Below are positions 9,182-17,331 of a DNA stretch of 64,000 nucleotides, one piece after another. How positions within the stretch are numbered: the stretch's first letter is position 1; each line of letters starts with the position of its first letter. Both the position numbers and the translations under genes were made by a program. The notes beneath the pieces are model-generated. The model ran no database searches. It was not told the DNA's origin and saw only the letters and a list, made by a program, of their open reading frames with translations. The stretch comes from Candidatus Bathyarchaeota archaeon. GTDB lineage: Archaea > Thermoproteota > Bathyarchaeia > 40CM-2-53-6. The stretch spans positions 63,706 to 127,705 of the forward strand of contig VBBQ01000028.1 of NCBI GenBank assembly GCA_005888755.1, read 5' to 3'.

Positions 9182-11076
9182 GCTTTGACCTGTTCCAAAC
9201 GCGTCCGCAGTAGTTCGGTGACTTGTCGAGGGTCGGCCCGTCCCCTCACCTCGCCCATCACTAGGTTCATCATTCGTCCGAGAGCTTTGACTCCGTTTTC
9301 TTGAACGAGGGCCTGGTTGGATTCAACAACTTTGCTAATGATATTCTGCAGGTCCGACTCGGTCAACATTCGGAGGTTCAACATGTCCACCGCCTCTTCA
9401 GCGACTCCGTCTGGGTGGAATGCGAGCCATTTGAGAACGTCGAGGACAGACTCTTTTGCGGTTGCACCCTTTGAAACAAGCTCGAACGCTTGTTTGAGCT
9501 GGTCTTCTTGCACGTTTTCCACGGGGACTTGTTCCCTTTGCAGACTTCTCAGAGATTCGGTGAGGATCGTTGCGACAAAGCTGGGCGCGACCCCTCTTGC
9601 TTGAGCGACAATTTCCTCGAAAAGGGGAAGATAATCGGAATCCACGAGCTGAGTGGCCAGCTTGGGGCTGAGACTATGCTTGGTCCCCAGTTCCTTGGCG
9701 AGCTCCTCTGGCATTCGGGGAAGGTTCTCCCAGAGCCGTTCAAGTCGGTCCTGACTGATTTGAACCGGTGGGACATCGGTCTCCGGATACATTCTAGCAG
9801 CCCCAGGCCTTGGGCGCAGATAGACAGTGGTGCCGTCAGGGTTTGCAGCTCGTGTTTCTTCTGGAACCCGCTCCACAGCCTCCCGGGCACGCCCTACGAC
9901 GGCCCTCAAACCGTCTTTCGAATTCTCGAGACTATCTGCTACGATAACGAACCCGTCAAGATCTCCACATCCAAGCTTCTTAGCGACTTCTTCCACGTGG
10001 TTTGAATCGATTCCATAAGCAGGGAGCTCGTCTGAATGAAATATTCCTCCGACTCTACCCCAGAAGACCGCGCGTTTGGCCATTTCTGTTCCGAGCCGGA
10101 CATTGGGGGTTAGTTCGCGTTTGAGCAGGCCTTTGAAACTAGGAAGTTCGAGAGCCAGTGCTACTCCTCCCTGGTTGAGAGCGGATTGAACGATCTTCGA
10201 TTCTGAGTCCGAAAGGATGTCGGTGATGTCAACGAATTCCTCTTTGATATCTGAAGCTTTTACGTTTCTCTGTCGGAGTTCATCTTTGATCTCGAGGAGC
10301 GCAAGCTGCCTTTGAACTTCGTAGCCTACCGCCTTGGAAACGAGTTCGAGTTCCTGGACCCCCTTGACCTCAATGAGGGCGCCGTTCTTGATCGATACGT
10401 TGAGGTCTTGTCGTATGCTTCCTAGTCCTCGTTTTACTTTCTTGGTTGCCCGGAGGATGCGACCTATGGCGAAGGCAACTTTTCCAGCCTGCTCTGGATC
10501 GTGGATTACTGGCCCCGTCGACACTTCGATTAGCGGAACTCCAAGCCGATCTATGCGAAAGATTACCGAGGTCTTTGTGTCGCCTGTCTTTCGTCCAGAA
10601 TCCTCTTCAACCGTCACTTGTTCTATCGGAACTTCAACCCCTTCCACGGTTATTGACCCGTTGAGTGCGATGACCGCAGTTCGCTGGAATCCGGTTGTGT
10701 TTGACCCGTCGATGACCACCTTTCGCATGACGTGAACCTCGTCCATCGGTTTCGCGTGGAGAAGCATACTCATGGTCAGGGCGACATCCAACGCTTCCGG
10801 GTTCAATGGGTGGGGAGGTTCCTCGTCCAGCTCCACTAGGCACGTGGTTTCCGGGTCTGCATCGTAGGTAATCGTCTTGCCCTTGTGAAACTCGAAAAGA
10901 GCAGCGGGATCAATTTGGCCTAGCTCGCTCTGTGTAGGCCTAAGTCGCCGTTCAAAGGCGACTGTGGGCGACTTCGTCGATAGAATGGTTGGACAATAGC
11001 AGAAGAGCTTGTGCTCAGTGTCGAGCTGTCTGTGTATCTCGACACCGACCTTGAGACCAACGGCGCGATAGTCTAT
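9178..11076 (-). CDS. gatE: Glutamyl-tRNA(Gln) amidotransferase subunit E, AUA start
   Basis: GatE is the kinase/transamidase subunit that with GatD turns Glu-tRNA(Gln) into Gln-tRNA(Gln) in archaea. The N-terminus DYRAVGLKVGVEIHRQLDT followed by KLFCYCPT is diagnostic and continues into the body (VVIDGSNTTGFQRT, GSIRQDLNVSI, RMYPETDVPP, then a YqeY-like tail). No ATG, GTG or TTG occurs in frame between the gatD stop (TAG, 11083-11085) and GTG at 10836, which would delete 80 conserved residues. ATA at 11076-11074 sits exactly where the family's initiator Met precedes Asp, giving 632 residues, the usual length. A GGTGGAGG lies 14 nt upstream of the ATA. Product certain; AUA initiation inferred. 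Confidence 0.93.
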   Translation of the reverse strand: MDYRAVGLKVGVEIHRQLDTEHKLFCYCPTILSTKSPTVAFERRLRPTQSELGQIDPAALFEFHKGKTITYDADPETTCLVELDEEPPHPLNPEALDVALTMSMLLHAKPMDEVHVMRKVVIDGSNTTGFQRTAVIALNGSITVEGVEVPIEQVTVEEDSGRKTGDTKTSVIFRIDRLGVPLIEVSTGPVIHDPEQAGKVAFAIGRILRATKKVKRGLGSIRQDLNVSIKNGALIEVKGVQELELVSKAVGYEVQRQLALLEIKDELRQRNVKASDIKEEFVDITDILSDSESKIVQSALNQGGVALALELPSFKGLLKRELTPNVRLGTEMAKRAVFWGRVGGIFHSDELPAYGIDSNHVEEVAKKLGCGDLDGFVIVADSLENSKDGLRAVVGRAREAVERVPEETRAANPDGTTVYLRPRPGAARMYPETDVPPVQISQDRLERLWENLPRMPEELAKELGTKHSLSPKLATQLVDSDYLPLFEEIVAQARGVAPSFVATILTESLRSLQREQVPVENVQEDQLKQAFELVSKGATAKESVLDVLKWLAFHPDGVAEEAVDMLNLRMLTESDLQNIISKVVESNQALVQENGVKALGRMMNLVMGEVRGRADPRQVTELLRTRLEQVKA

Positions 11077-11082
11077 GGACGA

Positions 11083-12417
11083 CTAGGAAGCCTCCACCAA
11101 AGTCCTCGAAGTTATTTCACCCGCGATCGGCTGAAGCATCATCTCTCGAATCTTGCCGGCTGACTTGGTCTGGGCTGCAACCCACATCAGCTTGACGATA
11201 GCCGTTTCTGCAATCATGTCTTCAAGAGGAGTGACTCCTAGATTGAGTAGGTCGCGTCCGGTGTTGTAGACGTTCATATCGACGCGTCCCCAAATCGTCT
11301 GGGAAGTCATGAAGACTGGAACCTCCCGCTTCAACGCTTTTTTCACGGAATCGAATAAGTGTCCGGAAACATGACCTAGCCCCGTTCCTTCGAGGACTAT
11401 TCCTCGAGCCCCAGTGGAAACCGCCGAGTCAATTATGCCGGGGTTCATTCCGGGGTAGAACTTGATCAAGTATGCATGTTGGTCAAAACGAGATTTCAAC
11501 GCCAGTTTCCGGGACTTGTCTCTCTTCGCTATTCCTTTGCTGAGTTCGATCTGCCCAGTCTTGAGATCGTAGCTCGCCAGAGGGTTGGAGTTTATCGACT
11601 TGAACGCGTCTCGGCGACTCGTGTGACACTTTCGGACCCTAGTGCCCTGATGAGCAACGATGATGTGGTCAGAGAGGTCTCGGTGCATGGCAACACCAAC
11701 GGTGGCCATGTCGGCATGAGCGGCCAGGGCAACGGCCCCCGTGAGATTTGAGGCCGCGTCTGAGCTGGGACGATCAGAAGATCGCTGAGCTCCAACAAGT
11801 AGGACTGGAACAGGGATGTTTGCGAGGGCGAAGCTCAAAGCTGCCGCCGTATAGTGTAGGGTGTCTGTTCCATGGCTTATGACAACCCCCTCTGCACCGT
11901 TGGCTATCTTTTTGGCGACTTCTTCGGCCATTCCCTTCCAATGGGTTGGACCTATGTTTTCGCTGTACTCGCTGAAGAGTATGTGAGTGTCAATCTCTGC
12001 AATTGATGAGAGTTCGGGGACGACGCTTGCTAGGTCGGCAGCTGTGAGTGCAGGCTGCACGGCACCAGTGCGGTAATCAACCCTACTGGCGATGGTCCCG
12101 CCAGTGCTGACAATTGCGACCTTGGGCAACCCGGCATGATTCGCTGGTGGAGAAGGCTTGGTGAAATGAGGTTTCTCTCCCTCGCCGATGACCTCTAGCT
12201 TTTCTGTTCTGTCGAGAGAGATGCCTACGTTGTAGCCGTTTTTCATTTTCAAGACTATGTGAGTGGGATCAGAATACTCGGACCGAGGAATCAAGGTCCC
12301 TTCGAACACTTCCCCAGATTTCAAAGTGAGACGAATCATGCTACCGATCTTTGCCCTGGACTTCCTCAGCTTTTGAAGGACTCCTCCGTGGTACCCCTCT
12401 AGGACAAGAACGGTCAT
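11083..12417 (-). CDS. gatD: Glutamyl-tRNA(Gln) amidotransferase subunit D
   Basis: GatD is the asparaginase-like subunit that releases ammonia from glutamine for GatE. The N-terminal 90 residues form the GatD-specific barrel (IRLTLKSGEVFEGTLIPRS), followed by the L-asparaginase fold with VSTGGTIASRVDY (nucleophilic Thr), GVVISHGTDTLHYTA (second catalytic Thr-Asp) and LLVGAQRSSDRPSSDA. The 444-residue length is normal. ATG at 12417 is well supported. It is the first gene of the gatD-gatE-Lrp operon. Confidence 0.95.
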   Translation of the reverse strand: MTVLVLEGYHGGVLQKLRKSRAKIGSMIRLTLKSGEVFEGTLIPRSEYSDPTHIVLKMKNGYNVGISLDRTEKLEVIGEGEKPHFTKPSPPANHAGLPKVAIVSTGGTIASRVDYRTGAVQPALTAADLASVVPELSSIAEIDTHILFSEYSENIGPTHWKGMAEEVAKKIANGAEGVVISHGTDTLHYTAAALSFALANIPVPVLLVGAQRSSDRPSSDAASNLTGAVALAAHADMATVGVAMHRDLSDHIIVAHQGTRVRKCHTSRRDAFKSINSNPLASYDLKTGQIELSKGIAKRDKSRKLALKSRFDQHAYLIKFYPGMNPGIIDSAVSTGARGIVLEGTGLGHVSGHLFDSVKKALKREVPVFMTSQTIWGRVDMNVYNTGRDLLNLGVTPLEDMIAETAIVKLMWVAAQTKSAGKIREMMLQPIAGEITSRTLVEAS

Positions 12418-12472
12418 TCGTGCATCATGCCTTCAGGGTGAACCAGCAACTCACGTATCCGGTTAAGGATTC

Positions 12473-14155
12473 TTACGCTACGCTCTTGGATACGTAAGGT
12501 CCATCGTGCGTGTAGCCGAAGCGCGAGTAATACCCCTTGGTGCCGAGAGCACTAATCACGAGCATTTTTCTGCGATCGTATTCTTCGCGAGAGATCCGTT
12601 CTGCTTCCGCGAGAAGCTTGGACCCGTAGCCCTTGTGTTGAAAGGCGCCAGCTAGCCTGTCCCCAACTGGAACTGTCTGACCGAAGACATGGAGCTCCCT
12701 AATGATTGAGGTGTTCTGTAAGGCAATTTCGGGTCGGTGGGCATTCTCCGTGGGTATCCTGACTCGGACATATCCAACGAGGATGTCATGTTCGGGGTCC
12801 TCGAACGACAGAAAAATGTCTGTTCCCCCGGACCCTTCATAATCTATTCTCTTGAGCTCGACCCGCTCCAAGTCTGGACTCTCGCCATTCTTGAGGTAGG
12901 TAATCCCGACCTCTCGACATCTTATGCAATGACACCTCATACCCCGATTCATGAGCTCTTGCTCGACGAGCTGGCGGAGATTCCCATGCTTCACACCGTC
13001 CGCAATCCCATCGACCGGTATCTCTCGCTGGATCCTCATAATCCTGACCCATCGTGGAACGTATTGTTTGACCTCCGCTATGAGACGGGCTGATTGTTCC
13101 GTGGAGTAGGGCGTGTACTCTCCTCTCTTCCATTCTTCGTGTAGTTGGGTTCCGGGTGTGACTAGACATGGATAGATCTTTAACATGTCTGGCCTGAAGT
13201 CCGAGTCTTCGAAGATTCTCCGGAACGCGTCCAGATCCCGTTTCACGTCGCAGCCTGGGAGTCCGAGCATCATGTGGTATCCAACCTTGATTCCTGAATC
13301 CTTCAGAGTCTGCGTTGCCTCAACAACGTCGGCGACTGTATGATCGCGGTGAATTTTCTCGTATACATCGTCGTACAGGGTCTGCACTCCGATCTCAACG
13401 CGTGTGACCCCCATGGAGAGCATGTGGTCGACATGGCCGATCCGCGACCAGTCGGGCCTGGTCTCGACGGTGATCCCGACGTTCCTGACCTTCGCCGATT
13501 CAGCAAGGGTCTTCGCTTCTTCCAAGGAAGTCGAATCAACGCCATTCATTGCGTCCAGGCACCGTTTTACGAAATCTTCTTGGTACGTTCGGGGCAGGAA
13601 AGGAAAGGTCCCGCCTACAAGGATCAGTTCCACTTTGTCTACCGGGTGTCCCATTGCGCGTAACTGAGTAATCCTGCTCTGAACTTGGAGGTAAGGGTCG
13701 TATTGATTCTCCAGAGCTCGCATGACAGCTGGCTCCTTTCCCGTATAGGCTCTGGGAACGCCAACGTCAGGCCCACCTGGGCAGTATGTGCATTTTCCGT
13801 GCGGACAAGCATACGGCTTGGGCATCACGGCAACAGTGGTTACACCACTAGCACTTCGAACCTGTTTTCCCATCAGGAGAGGCTTGAGCCTGCCCAGTTC
13901 GGAGCCAGAAATGCGCTGGAGAAGATCAGAGTTAGGGGGAACAGTTGGCGACCGGTACAACCGGCAAACTTCGATTTTGATCCGGTTGATGTCTTCACGA
14001 GAAGGATGGTCAAGACTGAGAAGACGCTCGATTATTTCGGTGGAGACGTTTTCTGTTGTCTGGCTCAATCTACCGACAATCCGGTCGTGCTTTCTCAGGG
14101 AACTGAGGGTTTGACTTGGCCAGTTATGGGTTTTCCGTATACTCGTCCCTTCCAC
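12473..14155 (-). CDS. elp3: Elp3-type tRNA uridine(34) acetyltransferase
   Basis: Archaeal Elp3 installs a carboxymethyl group at wobble uridine using S-adenosylmethionine and acetyl-CoA. The radical SAM domain has the iron-sulfur motif CPHGKCTYCPGG near residue 118 and EIGVQTLYDDVY. A cluster of Cys residues (RCHCIRC) lies near residue 395. A GNAT domain fills the last 150 residues with the acetyl-CoA loop HKGYGSKLLAEAE. GTG at 14155 overlaps the upstream glycosyltransferase by 61 bp. TTG at 14068 would start just after that gene and is an equally good choice (531 residues). Confidence 0.93.
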   Translation of the reverse strand: MEGTSIRKTHNWPSQTLSSLRKHDRIVGRLSQTTENVSTEIIERLLSLDHPSREDINRIKIEVCRLYRSPTVPPNSDLLQRISGSELGRLKPLLMGKQVRSASGVTTVAVMPKPYACPHGKCTYCPGGPDVGVPRAYTGKEPAVMRALENQYDPYLQVQSRITQLRAMGHPVDKVELILVGGTFPFLPRTYQEDFVKRCLDAMNGVDSTSLEEAKTLAESAKVRNVGITVETRPDWSRIGHVDHMLSMGVTRVEIGVQTLYDDVYEKIHRDHTVADVVEATQTLKDSGIKVGYHMMLGLPGCDVKRDLDAFRRIFEDSDFRPDMLKIYPCLVTPGTQLHEEWKRGEYTPYSTEQSARLIAEVKQYVPRWVRIMRIQREIPVDGIADGVKHGNLRQLVEQELMNRGMRCHCIRCREVGITYLKNGESPDLERVELKRIDYEGSGGTDIFLSFEDPEHDILVGYVRVRIPTENAHRPEIALQNTSIIRELHVFGQTVPVGDRLAGAFQHKGYGSKLLAEAERISREEYDRRKMLVISALGTKGYYSRFGYTHDGPYVSKSVA

Positions 14156-15276
14156 GAAAATCCCATTCCTAGTGCTCCTCTGACAGTGGAATCGATGCCT
14201 ATTCCGATGTAGACTAGGACAGCGAATGGAAGGAGTAGCGCATAGAGAGGACTGACCCGGACAGACCGGTCAAGAATGATCAGTCCGAGCCATAGGAAGA
14301 AGGCCATGAAAGCACCTGTAATGAGGTAGACGTTCAAGGGCGTTGCTGGCGCAAGGTAAATGCCGTATCCGAGCACGAAAAAGGGCAGAACGAGAAAGGC
14401 GAAGAGGAGTACCAATCGATACGCTGCCCGAAAAAGCGGATGATTTCCTGATACGGAGTAGAAGTTCTTCCTCCATCCTCGCCAGATTTCCGGAAGGCTG
14501 GAGTACATCCGGACACCCAGCGAGTCAGAGGCTGTGACCATTCTGAGTCTGAGACCATTCGCTTTGATCAGCCTGCCTAGTGAGTAATCCTCCGATATTC
14601 TATCACGTACTGCGTAGTGTCCGCCGACTTTGTTGTAGGCCTCACGGCGAAATAGCATGTACTGGCCATTTCCGAGGGCCCAACGAGGTTTGCTATCGTC
14701 GTTAACCCACTTGCCACCAACGAACATCATGATCAGCCAGAAGATAGGGGGTTGGAGAAGCTTCTCCCAGAAAGTTCGAAGTATCGCTGCAGGAGCGAGA
14801 GTTACCAGATCGGCTTTTGTGGTCTCCAGATAATTCACTGACTTCGCCAGACTGTCGGGTGAATGGATAGAGTCGCCATCTGTGAACATGAGAAGAGCAC
14901 CCACCGCCAGCTTGTAGCCTAGGTGGCAACCCCAGTTCTTTCCTACCCAGCCTTGAGGAAGCGGTTCTTCCAGGACAAGCTTGATCTTACCATCGAAGGT
15001 CTTGAGGATGTCCTGGGTCCCATCACTAGAATTGCCATCAACTACGATGATCTCTTTCTGGGGATAGTCTAATCCAACCAGTGAGGCCACGCATTCCGAG
15101 ACTGTGTTTGCTTGATTTCGAACTGGAAGAATAATCGAGACACTGGGACTGTTCAGAGTGGAAATGGAACCTTCTGGCAACGCCGGGAAGTGCATCAGGG
15201 TAAGATACTCGTATCCAGCTAGAAGGAACACTAGGATCGATTGGACGATAAGCAAAGCGTCTATTACTAGAGACAA
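14095..15276 (-). CDS. Membrane family 2 glycosyltransferase
   Basis: The 393-residue protein has an N-terminal membrane helix (residues 4-25), a GT-A domain of family 2 (VSIILPVRNQANTV, EIIVVDGNSSDGT, the DxD motif in MFTDGDSIHS, SEDYSLGRLIKANG) and three or four membrane helices near the C-terminus. The QGWVGKNWGCHLG stretch is shared with carotenoid and hopanoid-associated glycosyltransferases. It probably transfers a sugar to a membrane lipid at the inner face; the acceptor cannot be read from sequence. Start is TTG at 15276. Elp3 follows and overlaps it. Confidence 0.85.
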   Translation of the reverse strand: MSLVIDALLIVQSILVFLLAGYEYLTLMHFPALPEGSISTLNSPSVSIILPVRNQANTVSECVASLVGLDYPQKEIIVVDGNSSDGTQDILKTFDGKIKLVLEEPLPQGWVGKNWGCHLGYKLAVGALLMFTDGDSIHSPDSLAKSVNYLETTKADLVTLAPAAILRTFWEKLLQPPIFWLIMMFVGGKWVNDDSKPRWALGNGQYMLFRREAYNKVGGHYAVRDRISEDYSLGRLIKANGLRLRMVTASDSLGVRMYSSLPEIWRGWRKNFYSVSGNHPLFRAAYRLVLLFAFLVLPFFVLGYGIYLAPATPLNVYLITGAFMAFFLWLGLIILDRSVRVSPLYALLLPFAVLVYIGIGIDSTVRGALGMGFSWKGRVYGKPITGQVKPSVP

Positions 15277-15359
15277 TGCGCAGGGGTCCCGAAAGTAGCT
15301 CGCGGACGCTTGCTGAACGGCATTCTAGATAAGAACTTGGCAGTTCGACTGTTGGCGGG

Positions 15360-15635
15360 CTAGTCTCTCCACCGGCCCATCATCCCTCTGCGACCGGCCC
15401 AGCGACCGGCATAGGTTATCCATAGGATCGCGAGGGCGGCAATTGCAATAATCATGGCAACCAGGACTACAACGATTTTTTGGAAAAGATCGTAGCCCGA
15501 GGTGTAGAAGCCTACAAAGATTAGAGATCCGGCCAGAAAAGCCGCTAGGGTGATTATCGACAGTACGGCTCGTGCCATAAGTCCGCGCGGCATCTGATTG
15601 ACTTCTTTCTCCATCTGGAATCGACGAGAAACCAT
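15360..15635 (-). CDS. Small two-helix membrane protein
   Basis: A 91-residue hydrophobic protein of unknown function. Two membrane helices are visible (about residues 22-45 and 52-75), with a positively charged C-terminal tail RWAGRRGMMGRWRD that should lie in the cytoplasm. An internal ATG at 15614 (MEKEVNQ) may be the real start. No family is recognised. Confidence 0.6.
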   Translation of the reverse strand: MVSRRFQMEKEVNQMPRGLMARAVLSIITLAAFLAGSLIFVGFYTSGYDLFQKIVVVLVAMIIAIAALAILWITYAGRWAGRRGMMGRWRD

Positions 15636-15973
15636 CAGTGCCTGCCGCTAATAAGGTAGCAGCCTACAAAAGACTGGAGTTGTGTTCCGCGAGAATAAGA
15701 TGACAGACTCTAACGAGTCCTCATTTCCCTGATATAGTTCTGTCCTGGTTTTCTGCCGAGGACGAACCTCTTCTCAGAATTCCGCCTAACTCTCTCTCTC
15801 GGCGATAGACCTGGCTTGTTCATTGCCTGAATCTTTGGGGTCTGCTGTCTGACTTTTCCTGCCTTTGTTAGCGAGCCGTGAGTTGGGATTGCCTATTCCT
15901 TCCGAAGGCTTAGGAGGCGCCGTGAGATATTTAATCGTTCCTTGTCCAAGGCTAGGCCACATTGAGGGAATAC
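15636..15973. other. Gene-free stretch with a hairpin at the end of the PyrK-like gene
   Basis: No convincing coding frame or RNA gene is seen here. At 15959-15980, spanning the stop of the minus-strand PyrK-like gene, an 8-bp inverted repeat (ACATTGAG and CTCAATGT, 6-nt loop) is present, and the short palindrome CCTTGTCCAAGG lies just beyond it. These could form the 3' end structure of that transcript. No U-tract follows, so a terminator call would be weak. Confidence 0.4.
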
Positions 15974-16810
15974 TCAATGTCCTGCACCTAGCGGGACTTT
16001 CTTGCCTGATAAGTCTCGTCGAGTCTTTCCGAACTCTGGCATGCCACTGAGCTCTCTTTCGGAGAATACTGGTCCGTCGTGGCACACGAGATATGGGCCG
16101 ATTACGCAGGCGGCGCATATTCCGATTCCACATTTGAATACTCGTTCAAGGCTGACTTGTATGTGGCATCTCTTCTGCATGGCCAGATCGTATACCAGCT
16201 TCATCATGGGTTCAGGTCCGCAGGTGTAGATGGCATCGAAGCTTCCTTCCTTCAGCACGTGTTCGACGACTTTTGGCACCTGGTTCTTCTCCCCATAGGT
16301 TCCATCATCGGTGGCGAAGAAGAGCTTGAAGTGGTGATCCTTGCTTTCCCTGAGCAACCATTCCTTGAACAAGAGCTCGCTCGACGTTCTCGCACCGGTG
16401 ATCAGTGTGACATCTCGTCCTCTCAGATGGACGAGGAAAGAGATCAGGGGAACAAGACCTGTTCCGCCGCCTACAACGAGGAGTTTGTGGTGGTGTCCCA
16501 CGCTGAACGGGTGGCCATATGGGCCTCGGACCCAGAACTTGTCGCCAACTTTCTTCTCCCAGAGGGCAGTGCTAACTGGTCCACCCTTCTTGATTACGAC
16601 CCCCGCCTCGGACCTTCCATGAATCGCTAGTACGCTCATGGGAACTTCATCTACTCCTGGGACCCACACCATGGCAAACTGGCCGGGCTTTGCGCTGTGC
16701 AGAGTAGAATCGCTGAACCAGAAGGAACGGATTGATGGCGTCTCGTCGACAATGCGGTCTATTCGGACGGATCTAGGAGTGTGAAGCTGTTGGGTTGTAA
16801 CGGACTCCAA
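15974..16810 (-). CDS. PyrK-like FAD/2Fe-2S electron transfer subunit
   Basis: This 278-residue protein belongs to the ferredoxin-reductase family of dihydroorotate dehydrogenase electron transfer subunits. It has an FAD-binding barrel (KPGQFAMVWVPG, residues 38-50), an NAD-binding domain (VVGGGTGLVPLISFL near residue 115, TCGPEPMM near residue 205) and a C-terminal 2Fe-2S cluster with four Cys in CGIGICAACVIGPYLVC. No pyrD gene lies next to it, so its partner may be elsewhere, or it may serve another oxidoreductase. Start ATG at 16810. Confidence 0.85.
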   Translation of the reverse strand: MESVTTQQLHTPRSVRIDRIVDETPSIRSFWFSDSTLHSAKPGQFAMVWVPGVDEVPMSVLAIHGRSEAGVVIKKGGPVSTALWEKKVGDKFWVRGPYGHPFSVGHHHKLLVVGGGTGLVPLISFLVHLRGRDVTLITGARTSSELLFKEWLLRESKDHHFKLFFATDDGTYGEKNQVPKVVEHVLKEGSFDAIYTCGPEPMMKLVYDLAMQKRCHIQVSLERVFKCGIGICAACVIGPYLVCHDGPVFSERELSGMPEFGKTRRDLSGKKVPLGAGH

Positions 16811-16895
16811 TTCTGGGAGTCGTGCGGAGAGGGGCGTACTAATGACTTACGAGAAGAGAGGTTTTGGATATATGCTGACCTCACATTTGTCATGA

Positions 16896-17273
16896 TCAGA
16901 CAAGACGAGACGTAGCGGCGTAGACAGGCCGTTCCGGTAGTCTGTCGACCAGCTTCATCATTTCATCGTAGTGGTGCTGTATGATGTCTGCACCCTGTGG
17001 CCCCATCATCTTCTCAGCATTGGTTCTGCACTGGTTCATCGCAGTCAAGATTCCATCTTTTGTCGGGTCCGTGTAGCTAGCGCCACAGTTGACGAAAACT
17101 GATTCTACGAACTGTTTCACTTGTTGTTTAAGCTGTTCGTCGGTGACTGGTTGGTTGAGAAGTGTGGCGAACTCTTTGTTAGCGCTCTCGAAACAGGTCA
17201 ACAGTTGGTCCCTAACGAACTCGGGAGTTACCTGCTCGGTTGGAACATCCGGTGCCTTGTATGTCTGGGTCAT
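16896..17273 (-). CDS. Conserved-looking hypothetical protein
   Basis: A 125-residue soluble protein with no motif I recognise. It is mostly helical in character and holds three Cys (residues about 27, 63 and 82). It is expressed divergently from the PLP-rhodanese gene, and its ATG at 17273 lies 26 bp from the centre of the shared palindromic TATA box. That spacing fits a leaderless transcript and supports it as a real gene. Confidence 0.7.
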   Translation of the reverse strand: MTQTYKAPDVPTEQVTPEFVRDQLLTCFESANKEFATLLNQPVTDEQLKQQVKQFVESVFVNCGASYTDPTKDGILTAMNQCRTNAEKMMGPQGADIIQHHYDEMMKLVDRLPERPVYAATSRLV

Positions 17274-17294
17274 AGAGCGCGTTTATGACATACG

Positions 17295-17302
17295 TTATAT
17301 AA
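17295..17302. promoter_or_regulatory. Palindromic TATA box shared by two divergent genes
   Basis: TTATATAA is its own reverse complement. It lies 26 bp from the ATG of the minus-strand gene (17273) and 33 bp from the TTG of the plus-strand PLP gene (17332), measured from its centre. Both distances match archaeal TATA-to-start spacing, so one box may serve both directions. No strongly purine-rich BRE is seen on either side. Confidence 0.7.
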
Positions 17303-17331
17303 AGCCGTATCCCCTATCGATTGGATAAGGA

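Noticed and set aside
11074-11085. A GatD-GatE fusion by amber (pyrrolysine or readthrough) decoding of the TAG between them
   Set aside because: GatD and GatE are separate subunits of normal length on either side, and ATA falls exactly at the expected GatE initiator. Start at AUA explains the data more simply.
15959-15980. A Rho-independent-like terminator for the PyrK-like gene
   Set aside because: The hairpin overlaps the stop codon and no U-tract follows, so it is noted only as a possible 3' end structure.
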